64,000 nucleotides of DNA, from assembly GCF_000426505.1 (NCBI RefSeq), contig NZ_KE384531.1:185384-249383 (forward strand), given 5' to 3'. The notes under the pieces are model-generated. The model was not told the origin of the DNA, did no database searches, and worked only from the letters and a program-made list of their open reading frames with translations. This DNA comes from Nisaea denitrificans DSM 18348. GTDB taxonomy: Bacteria; Pseudomonadota; Alphaproteobacteria; Thalassobaculales; Thalassobaculaceae. This document shows, in pieces, positions 1 through 7,030 of this stretch (positions are counted from its first letter, which is position 1; the number at the start of each line of letters is the position of its first letter). The position numbers and the translations under genes are program-made.

Positions 1-1592
1 GAACAGGTGGAGACCAAGGGGATTCGATCCAGGTTGACAGCAGCGGCAACAGCTATGTCACGGGGCAGTTCCAGGGAACAGCGGATTTCGATCCCGGCTC
101 CGGGACTGCAAACCTGACCAGCGCCGGCAACAATGACGTCTTCATTGCCAAGTACGACAGCAGCGGCGCTCTGGTCTGGGCGAAAAATGTCGGCGGAACA
201 GGCAGTGATGGAGGCAACTCGATCGAGGTCGACAGTAGCGGCAACAGCTATGTTACGGGAGATTTCAGCAGCACGGTGGATTTCGATCCCGGGACCGGGA
301 CGACGAACCTGACCAGCGTGGGTGCGGCAGACGCCTTCCTGCTGAAGCTCGACAGTGACGGGAACTTCGTCTCGGTGTCATCGAGCAGTGGCGGCTCGTC
401 TGGTAGCGGCTTGACGAAGACCAATCAGACAGTGACCGACTCCGCCGGTACTGCGACCAGTCATACGCTGGTGAACAATACCGGTAGCACGGCGACAGGT
501 GCGCTCGTCTCCGGCACTGGCAACGGGAACACCGTCAACGCGACGTTGCCCACTGGGGTCTCGTTGACCAACTCGGGCACATCCACCGCCCAGGTCAGCT
601 CTGTCGCCAGCTCCACGCTGTCCGGGCAGATCCAGAGCAGTGGCGCCGATACGACCAGCAAGAGCTTCCTCGAGGGGCATGGTCAGGCCTTCGTCAATGG
701 CTTCGGTGGCGGCATGTCGATGGATATTCGCACCATCGGCTTCTCCTCAACGGATAGCTCGGCGCAGACCGTCCAGATCACCGGCCAGGGCTCCAGCGGT
801 GGTGAAGCCTTCGTCGTCGACACGACTGGCCTGCCCGCGGGCTCGACCGTGCAACTCGACAATATCGAGTTCGCGGCCATCGTCGGCAGCGCGACCATCA
901 ATGGCGGCGGCGGCCAGAACTATGTCGTCGGCGACGATGCGAACCAGTTCATCTCCCTCGGGGCCGAGGACGATACGCTGGCCGGCGGCGGCGGGGCGGA
1001 CACCATCGGCTCCGGTTGGGGTGAGGACATCCTTTACGGCAACCAGGGCACGGACAACGTCTTCGGCGGCGGCGGCATGGACACGCTCTATGGAGGCCAG
1101 GGCACCGACACGGTCAGAGGCGACAACGACAACGACGTGGTTTACGGCAACAAGGGCAATGACTTGCTCTGGGGTGGCGAGAATGCGGATCTGCTCTATG
1201 GCGGGCAGGGCGAGGACATCGTCTACGGCAATTCCGGCAATGACAGCCTGAACGGGAATCTCGGTAACGACACGCTCTATGGCGGTCAGGGCAACGATCT
1301 GCTCTCGGGCAGCAGCGGCGACGATTTCCTGGGCGGCAACAAGGGCGACGACACGCTCTCTGGCGGCGACGGGGCAGACACCTTTGTCTTCGAGTTCGAC
1401 GGTGGGAACGATCAGGTGACCGACTTCCAGGCCGGAACCGACACGCTTGCTCTTGAAGTCGGGCTCGGCGCGAGCGGCGGTGTCGAGAGCGGCGGCAATA
1501 CCATCGTCACCCTCTCCGACGGCAGCACCGTGACCGTGATCGGCGTCTCCAAGACCGACCTCGCGGCTGCGACGGGCTGGGAACTCGGGTAG
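1..1592 (+). CDS. SBBP beta-propeller / RTX calcium-binding protein, 5' truncated
   Basis: The frame is open from base 3 to the TAG at 1590-1592 (529 visible residues), so the start lies off the left edge. The visible part begins inside a 65-residue propeller repeat built on VDSSGNSYVTG, DFDP and FIAKYDSSG. About two repeats remain. A Ser/Thr/Gly-rich linker follows (about 360-890). Next come roughly 15 glycine-aspartate nonapeptides of GGxGxDxxY type (about 895-1390), the calcium-binding parallel beta-roll of RTX proteins. The C-terminus (GGNDQVTDF, then about 50 residues without Cys) fits a type I secretion signal. Proteins of this kind leave the cell through an ABC/HlyD/TolC channel and fold on extracellular calcium. 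It is a tandem paralogue of the gene at 1992. Its actual job (adhesin, matrix protein or enzyme) cannot be read from the sequence. Confidence 0.9.
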   Translation, partial: TGGDQGDSIQVDSSGNSYVTGQFQGTADFDPGSGTANLTSAGNNDVFIAKYDSSGALVWAKNVGGTGSDGGNSIEVDSSGNSYVTGDFSSTVDFDPGTGTTNLTSVGAADAFLLKLDSDGNFVSVSSSSGGSSGSGLTKTNQTVTDSAGTATSHTLVNNTGSTATGALVSGTGNGNTVNATLPTGVSLTNSGTSTAQVSSVASSTLSGQIQSSGADTTSKSFLEGHGQAFVNGFGGGMSMDIRTIGFSSTDSSAQTVQITGQGSSGGEAFVVDTTGLPAGSTVQLDNIEFAAIVGSATINGGGGQNYVVGDDANQFISLGAEDDTLAGGGGADTIGSGWGEDILYGNQGTDNVFGGGGMDTLYGGQGTDTVRGDNDNDVVYGNKGNDLLWGGENADLLYGGQGEDIVYGNSGNDSLNGNLGNDTLYGGQGNDLLSGSSGDDFLGGNKGDDTLSGGDGADTFVFEFDGGNDQVTDFQAGTDTLALEVGLGASGGVESGGNTIVTLSDGSTVTVIGVSKTDLAAATGWELG

Positions 1593-1621
1593 TCCGCGGA
1601 CCCTCTCGGACCCTCTCTTTA

Positions 1622-1648
1622 GTCATCCCGGACCCGATCCGGGATGAC
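1622..1648. repeat. Palindromic intergenic repeat
   Basis: An 11-bp perfect inverted repeat, GTCATCCCGGA / TCCGGGATGAC, is separated by CCCGA. It lies 30 bp past the stop of the first RTX gene. A longer nested relative lies at the equivalent place after the second RTX gene (4618-4698). There is no T-run after it, so it resembles a dispersed palindromic element of alphaproteobacteria more than a classical terminator, although the hairpin could still protect or end the transcript. Confidence 0.7.
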
Positions 1649-1660
1649 GTCCTGATCTGA

Positions 1661-1711
1661 TTGGAAATCCGGGGTGGCGCAATGCGCCGACGGACGGACA
1701 CCAAGGATCAG
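1661..1711 (-). pseudogene. Relic of the 3' end of a glutathione S-transferase gene
   Basis: Read on the minus strand, this piece gives a degraded copy of the last 17 or so codons of the GST gene at 4712-5380. The string GVRPxAHxAxxDF is kept, and the stop codon has become a Gln codon. The bases just beyond (1642-1660) also match the spacer beside the intact GST stop (about 4692-4711). The relic sits after RTX gene 1 exactly where the intact GST end sits after RTX gene 2. I infer a tandem duplication that carried RTX gene, spacer and GST tail together. No further GST sequence is recognisable to the right. Confidence 0.65.
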
Positions 1712-1766
1712 TGAACTTTCCGGTGAAGGCGTTTCCACAGCCGTTTTCGAGCGGTGTCAGGCCGCA

Positions 1767-1802
1767 TTGGAAAAATTGGAAATTTTGGAAAAGTTGGAAA
1801 AG
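1767..1802. repeat. 9-bp tandem repeat, four copies
   Basis: Four back-to-back 9-bp units begin with TTGGAAA at 1767, 1776, 1785 and 1794. This A-rich, locally low-GC tract stands out in a GC-rich neighbourhood. It lies about 190 bp before the second RTX gene. A promoter-spacing or bendable-DNA role is possible but not shown. Confidence 0.75.
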
Positions 1803-1881
1803 ACAAAAATTCCAATAGCTTGCATCAATCCCCACAAGCATCTTCAGGTTACTTCAAAGATAGCTCACCTCGCGGGCGGTC

Positions 1882-1929
1882 AGCCTGTCTGCCACTTAGC
1901 CCGCCTGCAACTTAGCCTGTCCGCCACAT
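1882..1929. repeat. 16-bp tandem repeat, three copies
   Basis: Three consecutive imperfect 16-bp units with consensus AGCCYGYCYGCMACTT start at 1882, 1898 and 1914 and end 62 bp before the start codon at 1992. The unit length is not a multiple of three, so this is not a coding repeat. It lies where regulator sites or a 5' untranslated region of the second RTX gene would be. No family of sites is recognised. Confidence 0.65.
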
Positions 1930-1991
1930 GGAAACGGAAAGCGCGTCCTTTTCGTCAATCCGCTGTCCCCGAAATGACGTGAGGGTCTGTC

Positions 1992-4586
1992 ATGCAGTTT
2001 GTGAAAGGGATCGGCGGAACAAGTGCTGAACAAGGCGATTCTATCCAGGTCGACAGCAGCGGCAACAGCTACGTCACGGGATATTTCGGGGGAACGGTTG
2101 ATTTCGATCCCGGCGCGGGAACGGTTAATCTGACCAGCGCCGGAAATCAGGACATCTTCATTGCCAAATATGACAGCAGCGGCGGTCTGGTCTGGGCGAA
2201 AGGCGTCGGCGGAACAAGTAGCGACTATGGCCGTTCGATTGAAATCGACAGCAGCGGCAACAGCTATGTCACGGGGCAGTTCCAGGGAACAGCGGATTTC
2301 GATCCCAGCGGCGTGACCCAGAACCTGACCAGCGCCGGCTCGAGCGACATCTTCATTGCCAAATATGACGGCAGCGGCGATCTGGTCTGGGCGAAAAGCG
2401 TCGGCGGAACCAGTGCTGACGACAGCAAATCGATCCAGGTCGACAGCAGCGGCAACAGCTATGTCACGGGATATTTCGATGGAACGGTGGATTTTGATCC
2501 CAGCGGCGTGACCCAGAACCTGACCAGCACCGGCGGTAACGACATCTTCATCGCCAAATATGACAGCAACGGCGGTCTGGTCTGGGCAAAAAATCTCGGT
2601 GGAACAGGTGGAGACCAAGGGGATTCGATCCAGGTTGACAGCAGCGGCAACAGCTATGCCGCGGGAAATTTCCAGGGAACGTCGGATTTCGATCCCAGCG
2701 GCGTGACCCAGAACCTGACCAGCGCCGGCAGTAACGACGCCTTCATTGCCAAGTACGACAGCAGCGGCGCGTTGGTCTGGGCCAAGAATGTCGGCGGAAC
2801 AGACTATGACGCTGTCAACTCGATCCAGGTCGATAGCAGCGGCAACAGTTATGTCACGGGAATTTTCCAGGGAACGGCGGATTTCGATCCTGATGCTGGG
2901 GTAACGAACCTGACCAGCGCCGGTTTGTACGACACCTTCATTGCCAAATACGACAGCAGCGGCGGTCTGGTCTGGGCGAAAAACATCGGCGGAACAGAGA
3001 ATGATATTGGCCTGTCGGTCGCTGTCGACAGCAGCGGCAACAGTTACGTCACGGGAGATTTCAAGGGTACGGCGGATTTCGATCCCGGGGCCGGGACCAC
3101 AAACCTGACCAGCGCCGGCGCGCGAGACATCTTCATCGCTCAATACGACAGCAGCGGCGCCCTGGTCTGGGTGAAAAGTTTCGGCGGAACAAGTGATGAT
3201 CAAGGCAGATCTGTCCAGGTCGACAGCAGCGGCAACGTCCACGTTACGGGAGTATTCCAGGGAACGGTGGATTTCGATCCCGGCACGGGAACGGAAAATC
3301 TGACCAGCGCCGGTTCTCTCGACGCCTTCCTGCTCAAGCTCGACAGCGCCGGTAATTTGGTCTCGGTCGCGGCAGGCGCACAGAGCGGCAGTTCGAACGG
3401 TAGTCTGACGAAGACGAACCAGACAGCAGCGGATATTGCCGGCACCGAGACCAACCACATGCTGGTGAACAATGTCGGCGGTACCGCATCCGGCGCGCTG
3501 ATCTCCGGTACCGGCAGCGGCAATACCGTCACCGTCACCCTGCCCGCCGGGCTTTCCCTGACGAACAGCGGCACCGGCACGGCGGTGAGTGGAGATGCGG
3601 CGGGGACAAGCTTATCCGGACAGATTCAGGCAAGCGGCACCTCGGCCACGAACCAGGGCTTCCTCGATACCCACGGCCAGAGTTTCGTGAACAGCCTCGG
3701 CGGCACCGCGCTCGACATCCGGACAGTCACCTTCTCCGGAGCGGACGGCTCGCAGCAGACCGCCCAGTTCAGCGGAACAGCAACCGGCGGCCCCGAGGCC
3801 CTGGTGATCGACACCACCGGCCTGACCCCGGGCTCGACCCTGCATCTCGATCATGTCGACTTCGCCGCGATCCTCGGCAACGCCACGGTCACTGGCGGCA
3901 GCGGCAGTTCCAGCTACATCGTCGGCGACGATGCCGTGCAGCTCATCTCGCTCAGCGAAGGCAACGACACGATCGCCGGCGGCGGCGGCGCGGACACGGT
4001 CAGATCGAGCTGGGGCGAGGATCTGGTCTATGGCAACCAGGGTGCGGACGCTCTCTTTGGCGGCGGCGGTAGGGACACGCTCTTTGGCGGCCAGGGGGGC
4101 GATATCCTCCACGGCAACAACGATGCGGACGTGCTCTACGGCAACAAGGGCGCCGATACCCTCTCTGGCGGCGAGGGGGTGGATCTGCTCTATGGCGGGC
4201 AGGACAACGACATGGTCTACGGCAATGCCGGGAACGACACGCTGTACGGCGATCCCGGCGACGACACGCTCTGCGGTGGCCAGGGTAACGACGCGCTTGC
4301 CGGCGGCAGCGGCGCCGACCATCTTGCCGGCAACCGGGGCGCCGATTCCCTCACCGGCGGCGAGGGAGCGGACACCTTCGTCTTCAGCTTCGATGGCGGC
4401 AACGATCAGGTGGCAGACTTTCAGGCGGGCACCGACACGCTTGCTCTTGAAGTCGGGCTCGGCGCGAGCGGCGGTGTCGAGAGCGGCGGCAATACCATCG
4501 TCACCCTCTCCGACGGCGGCACCGTGACCGTGATCGGCGTCTCCAAGACCGACCTCGCGGCCGCGACGGGATGGGAGCTCGGGTAG
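1992..4586 (+). CDS. SBBP seven-blade propeller / RTX calcium-binding exoprotein
   Basis: The predicted protein has 864 residues. Residues about 8-465 hold seven 65-residue repeats (SBBP type), each with GGTs, VDSSGNSYVTG, DFDP and FIAKYDSSG; seven units would close one beta-propeller. Residues about 470-640 form a Ser/Thr/Gly-rich linker. Residues about 640-790 hold some 15 RTX nonapeptides (GGxGxDxLx), followed by a C-terminal region almost identical to that of the upstream paralogue. There is no N-terminal signal peptide, which agrees with export by a type I system using the C-terminus. ATG 1992 is chosen because GAGGG lies 6 bases upstream and no propeller sequence is seen before it. A T1SS pair lies 12 kb away (15146-18174), but whether it exports this protein is unknown. 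Function is unassigned beyond calcium-binding exoprotein. Confidence 0.9.
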   Translation: MQFVKGIGGTSAEQGDSIQVDSSGNSYVTGYFGGTVDFDPGAGTVNLTSAGNQDIFIAKYDSSGGLVWAKGVGGTSSDYGRSIEIDSSGNSYVTGQFQGTADFDPSGVTQNLTSAGSSDIFIAKYDGSGDLVWAKSVGGTSADDSKSIQVDSSGNSYVTGYFDGTVDFDPSGVTQNLTSTGGNDIFIAKYDSNGGLVWAKNLGGTGGDQGDSIQVDSSGNSYAAGNFQGTSDFDPSGVTQNLTSAGSNDAFIAKYDSSGALVWAKNVGGTDYDAVNSIQVDSSGNSYVTGIFQGTADFDPDAGVTNLTSAGLYDTFIAKYDSSGGLVWAKNIGGTENDIGLSVAVDSSGNSYVTGDFKGTADFDPGAGTTNLTSAGARDIFIAQYDSSGALVWVKSFGGTSDDQGRSVQVDSSGNVHVTGVFQGTVDFDPGTGTENLTSAGSLDAFLLKLDSAGNLVSVAAGAQSGSSNGSLTKTNQTAADIAGTETNHMLVNNVGGTASGALISGTGSGNTVTVTLPAGLSLTNSGTGTAVSGDAAGTSLSGQIQASGTSATNQGFLDTHGQSFVNSLGGTALDIRTVTFSGADGSQQTAQFSGTATGGPEALVIDTTGLTPGSTLHLDHVDFAAILGNATVTGGSGSSSYIVGDDAVQLISLSEGNDTIAGGGGADTVRSSWGEDLVYGNQGADALFGGGGRDTLFGGQGGDILHGNNDADVLYGNKGADTLSGGEGVDLLYGGQDNDMVYGNAGNDTLYGDPGDDTLCGGQGNDALAGGSGADHLAGNRGADSLTGGEGADTFVFSFDGGNDQVADFQAGTDTLALEVGLGASGGVESGGNTIVTLSDGGTVTVIGVSKTDLAAATGWELG

Positions 4587-4617
4587 TCCGCGGACCTTCT
4601 CGCCACCTTCCATTTTA

Positions 4618-4698
4618 TCATCCCGGGCTTGACCCGGGATCTTCCGAAGCGGGGCAAAGCCTGCGATCGAAAAGGCCCCGGCTCGTGGGGCGGGATGA
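4618..4698. repeat. Nested palindromic intergenic element
   Basis: The outer inverted repeat is TCATCCCG (4618-4625) against CGGGATGA (4691-4698). Inside it is a hairpin ATCCCGGG-N5-CCCGGGAT (4620-4640) and a CGGGGC/GCCCCG pair (about 4650-4680). The element lies between the second RTX stop and the GST stop. The shorter palindrome at 1622-1648 looks like a deletion derivative in the duplicated copy. Confidence 0.65.
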
Positions 4699-4711
4699 CG
4701 CCCTGAGCTGG

Positions 4712-5380
4712 TCAGAAATCCAGGTTGGCGTAGTGCGCCGGTGGGCGGACGCCGGGGATGTGGTCTGACAGCAGCGGGCGGAAGCTCGGGCGGGACTTGA
4801 CCCGGGCGTACCATTCCTTGGCCTCCGGATACTTCTCCCACGGCACGTCGCCGATATAGTCGACGGTGGAGATGTGGGACGCGGCGGCGATGTCGGCGAG
4901 GCTGAAATGGTCTCCGGCGAGCCAGTTCCGGCGCTCCGCCAGAAAGCCGATATAGCCCAGGTGGGTGGCGATATTGGTATGCCCGGCGCGGATCGCCGCG
5001 CTGGAAGGCTCGCCGGTGCCGAGGAAGCGTTTCATCAGCTTCTCGCCGACCAGCATCTCGGTCACTTCCGCATTGAACTTGCGGTCGAACCAGGCGACCA
5101 GACGGCGGATCTCGGCGCGCGCGGCCGCATCTCCCGGCAGCAGCGGGACATCCGGGCGGGTCTCTTCGAGATATTCGGAAATGGCGCCCGAGTTGGCGAC
5201 CACGGTGCCGTCATCGTCGACGAAGACCGGTACCGTGCCGTCGGGGTTCTTGGCGAGGAATTCCGGGCGCCGGTCCCAGATCTGCTCGACCTTGGTTTCG
5301 GCCTCGATTTTCTTCTCGCCGAGGGACACGCGGATCTTCCGGCAGAAAGGCGAAATCCAAAGGTGATAGAGGGTCGGCAT
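4712..5380 (-). CDS. Glutathione S-transferase family protein
   Basis: The 222-residue length is normal for a cytosolic GST. Residues 1-80 form the thioredoxin-like domain, with SPFCRK (Ser10, Cys13) at the usual catalytic position and an NPDGTVPVFVDDDG stretch holding the conserved cis-proline loop. A snail-like VANSGAISEYLEE segment follows for glutathione binding. The helical C-terminal domain runs from about residue 90, with a DHFSLADIAAASHIS motif matching the GST N-capping box. It should conjugate or reduce small electrophiles with glutathione, but the substrate cannot be told. It is convergent with the RTX gene, and its 3' end also exists as a relic at 1661-1711. Confidence 0.9.
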   Translation of the reverse strand: MPTLYHLWISPFCRKIRVSLGEKKIEAETKVEQIWDRRPEFLAKNPDGTVPVFVDDDGTVVANSGAISEYLEETRPDVPLLPGDAAARAEIRRLVAWFDRKFNAEVTEMLVGEKLMKRFLGTGEPSSAAIRAGHTNIATHLGYIGFLAERRNWLAGDHFSLADIAAASHISTVDYIGDVPWEKYPEAKEWYARVKSRPSFRPLLSDHIPGVRPPAHYANLDF

Positions 5381-5424
5381 TCAATTCACCGTTAGGTCTG
5401 GGGGATGCCTTGCGGTTGGCGGCG

Positions 5425-6183
5425 CTAAACTACCAGAACCTTGCCGATGCCGACAATCGCCAGCACGCCAAGCAGGATAATGGCCGCCAGTTTGACTGTT
5501 TCCGGGCGTGTGATGGCGAAAAGCTTGTGCCCGATGGAGGTTCCGACCGCCATGACCGGCACCAGGATGGCGCAGCGGATCAGCATGTCCGCGTGTATCA
5601 GTCCCTTATAGCCGGCAAGTGCGATGGCGAAAATGTCGATGAAAATAAAGAAGGCGATCCCCGTCGCCCGGGTGATCGCGACCGGCAGCGGCGAGGAAAG
5701 ATAGAGCAGCACCATCGGTGGGCCGGGCACACCGGCGGCGCCGGACATCAATCCGGAGACAATTCCGGTCCCGGCGAGCATTCTGTTGTTCGGGACGGTG
5801 GCCATCTTGAAGCCGCAGGCGATCAGGATCACGGATATGAGGATGGCTGCATAGATCGCTATCTTCATCGGCTCTGGCTCGACCAGCAGCAGGCAGGCGA
5901 ACCCGACGGGCACGCCGATGACGGATCCGATCATAAGTTGCCGGATACCCGTCCAATGGACGTCCCGGTAGGTGCGTGGCAGCAAGGTAAAGCCTGCCAG
6001 AAGGTCAAGGATCAACGTCAGCGGGACGACGGAGACGGGATCGGCCACCAGCAGCAATGCACTGATCAGGATCAGCGCGAACCCGAAGCCCGTAAATCCC
6101 CGGACAATCCCGCCGATCAGCGTGGCGACGAGGGCGACGGTCCAGATATGCAGGACCCACCCGAAATGCATCGTCTCGAACAT
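5425..6183 (-). CDS. TauE/SafE family membrane permease
   Basis: This is a 252-residue protein made almost wholly of hydrophobic segments (about eight helices). The N-terminal GIVRGFTGFGFALILIS and the internal GLMSGAAGVPGPPMVLLYLS stretches are the two halves of the inverted-repeat TauE/SafE fold. The family exports sulfite, sulfonates or other small organic anions across the inner membrane, but the substrate here is not indicated. No sulfonate or taurine gene is adjacent. The start ATG at 6183 is 32 bases past the end of the GNAT gene, so the two may be co-transcribed. Confidence 0.88.
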   Translation of the reverse strand: MFETMHFGWVLHIWTVALVATLIGGIVRGFTGFGFALILISALLLVADPVSVVPLTLILDLLAGFTLLPRTYRDVHWTGIRQLMIGSVIGVPVGFACLLLVEPEPMKIAIYAAILISVILIACGFKMATVPNNRMLAGTGIVSGLMSGAAGVPGPPMVLLYLSSPLPVAITRATGIAFFIFIDIFAIALAGYKGLIHADMLIRCAILVPVMAVGTSIGHKLFAITRPETVKLAAIILLGVLAIVGIGKVLVV

Positions 6184-6215
6184 TGCTTGGTGGAGCCTTT
6201 GCCGGTGTCAGGACC

Positions 6216-6779
6216 TCAGGCGGCGCAGGATGCGTCCCCGGACTCTTCTACGCCACTTGCCGTGCCGCTCCAAGGCAGCACTTTGCGGGCCATCGGTTCC
6301 TCCGTGAGGGATCGCAACAGGTCCGGCGCTGCGCGCACCTGGAAGCGCGGCTGATCGACCGGTCCCGGCAGCTCGAATCCATAGGGCTCTGCCAGCACAA
6401 AGCCGTAGGGGCTGTAATAGGAGGCTTCGCCGACCACGAGGCAAAGCTCCCAGCCTTCCTGATCCGCTTCTTCCAGCGCCCGTGCCACCAGCGTCCGGCC
6501 GAGGCCTTTGCCCTGTAATGCCGGATCGACCACCAGCGGGCCAAGCACCAGTGCCGGGAGAATTTCATCGCCGTTTTCCACGTCGCAGCGCCAGAACCGG
6601 ATGGAGGCTCCGAGCTTGGCATCGAACCCGGTGCGGGCAACGAGGCTGAGGGACGGCACGGACGGACCCTGCCGCAGTTTGTAGACGGTCTTGGAAAGGC
6701 GATCCTCGCCGAAACCGATATTCAGCAGGGACTCAATGGCTGCCGCGTCGGCGGCGTTTTCTTTTTCGATGACGATCAT
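6216..6779 (-). CDS. GNAT family N-acetyltransferase
   Basis: The 187-residue protein has one GNAT fold. The acetyl-CoA pyrophosphate loop QGKGLG (residues 89-94) follows a PLVVDPAL strand, and a SYYSPYGFVLAEPYGFELPG segment lies in the second half, as in YhbS-like enzymes. Such proteins acetylate an amine on a small molecule or protein, but the target is unknown. It is probably the first gene of a two-gene transcript with the downstream permease. The 251-base gap upstream holds only a bidirectional terminator and a weak 29-codon frame. Confidence 0.85.
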   Translation of the reverse strand: MIVIEKENAADAAAIESLLNIGFGEDRLSKTVYKLRQGPSVPSLSLVARTGFDAKLGASIRFWRCDVENGDEILPALVLGPLVVDPALQGKGLGRTLVARALEEADQEGWELCLVVGEASYYSPYGFVLAEPYGFELPGPVDQPRFQVRAAPDLLRSLTEEPMARKVLPWSGTASGVEESGDASCAA

Positions 6780-6974
6780 TGTCGGGACTTCCGGCCTTGG
6801 GGAGGCCGTCCCGAAGCGGGAAGCGGCCTAGAGCGTGATGACGGACAGCGCACTACGCGCGGCGATACGTCGTCGTCGCGGGTTGCCTCGTCGCTCTGTG
6901 TTGGCCGTGATGTTCATGGCATCCAATTTCCCAAACTCATTGCCAAATACTGCATAAGGCCGTGACGTGCCAAT

Positions 6975-7012
6975 AAAAAAGCGCTGCGGGAATTCCTCCG
7001 CAGCGCTTTTTT
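6975..7012 (-). terminator. Strong Rho-independent terminator after the M20 peptidase gene
   Basis: A perfect 15-bp inverted repeat (AAAAAAGCGCTGCGG / CCGCAGCGCTTTTTT) has an 8-base loop. On the minus strand it starts 19 bases after the peptidase stop codon and ends in six T. Because the A-run also gives a T-run on the other strand, it would work in both directions. Confidence 0.92.
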
Positions 7013-7030
7013 CGACTGATGCTGTGCCGG

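Noticed and set aside
53-244. A set of similar 63-codon minus-strand frames (53-244, 2264-2455, 2459-2650, 2849-3040) beginning MPLLST
   Set aside because: They recur every 195 bases because they lie opposite the propeller units; no ribosome sites or independent signal.
2000-3400. Regular direct repeats that could suggest a CRISPR-like or satellite array
   Set aside because: The units are coding, 195 bp long, with a conserved reading frame; there are no spacer-like unique segments of constant size.
1896-3458. Long open frame on the minus strand (520 codons) opposite the second RTX gene
   Set aside because: It is antisense to the 195-bp propeller repeats; its own repeats simply mirror them, and the plus-strand frame has the real motifs.
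6828-6917. 29-codon Arg-rich frame on the minus strand (MNITANTERRGNPRRRR...)
   Set aside because: No ribosome site, no recognisable relative, and Arg-rich chance frames are expected in such GC-rich spacers.
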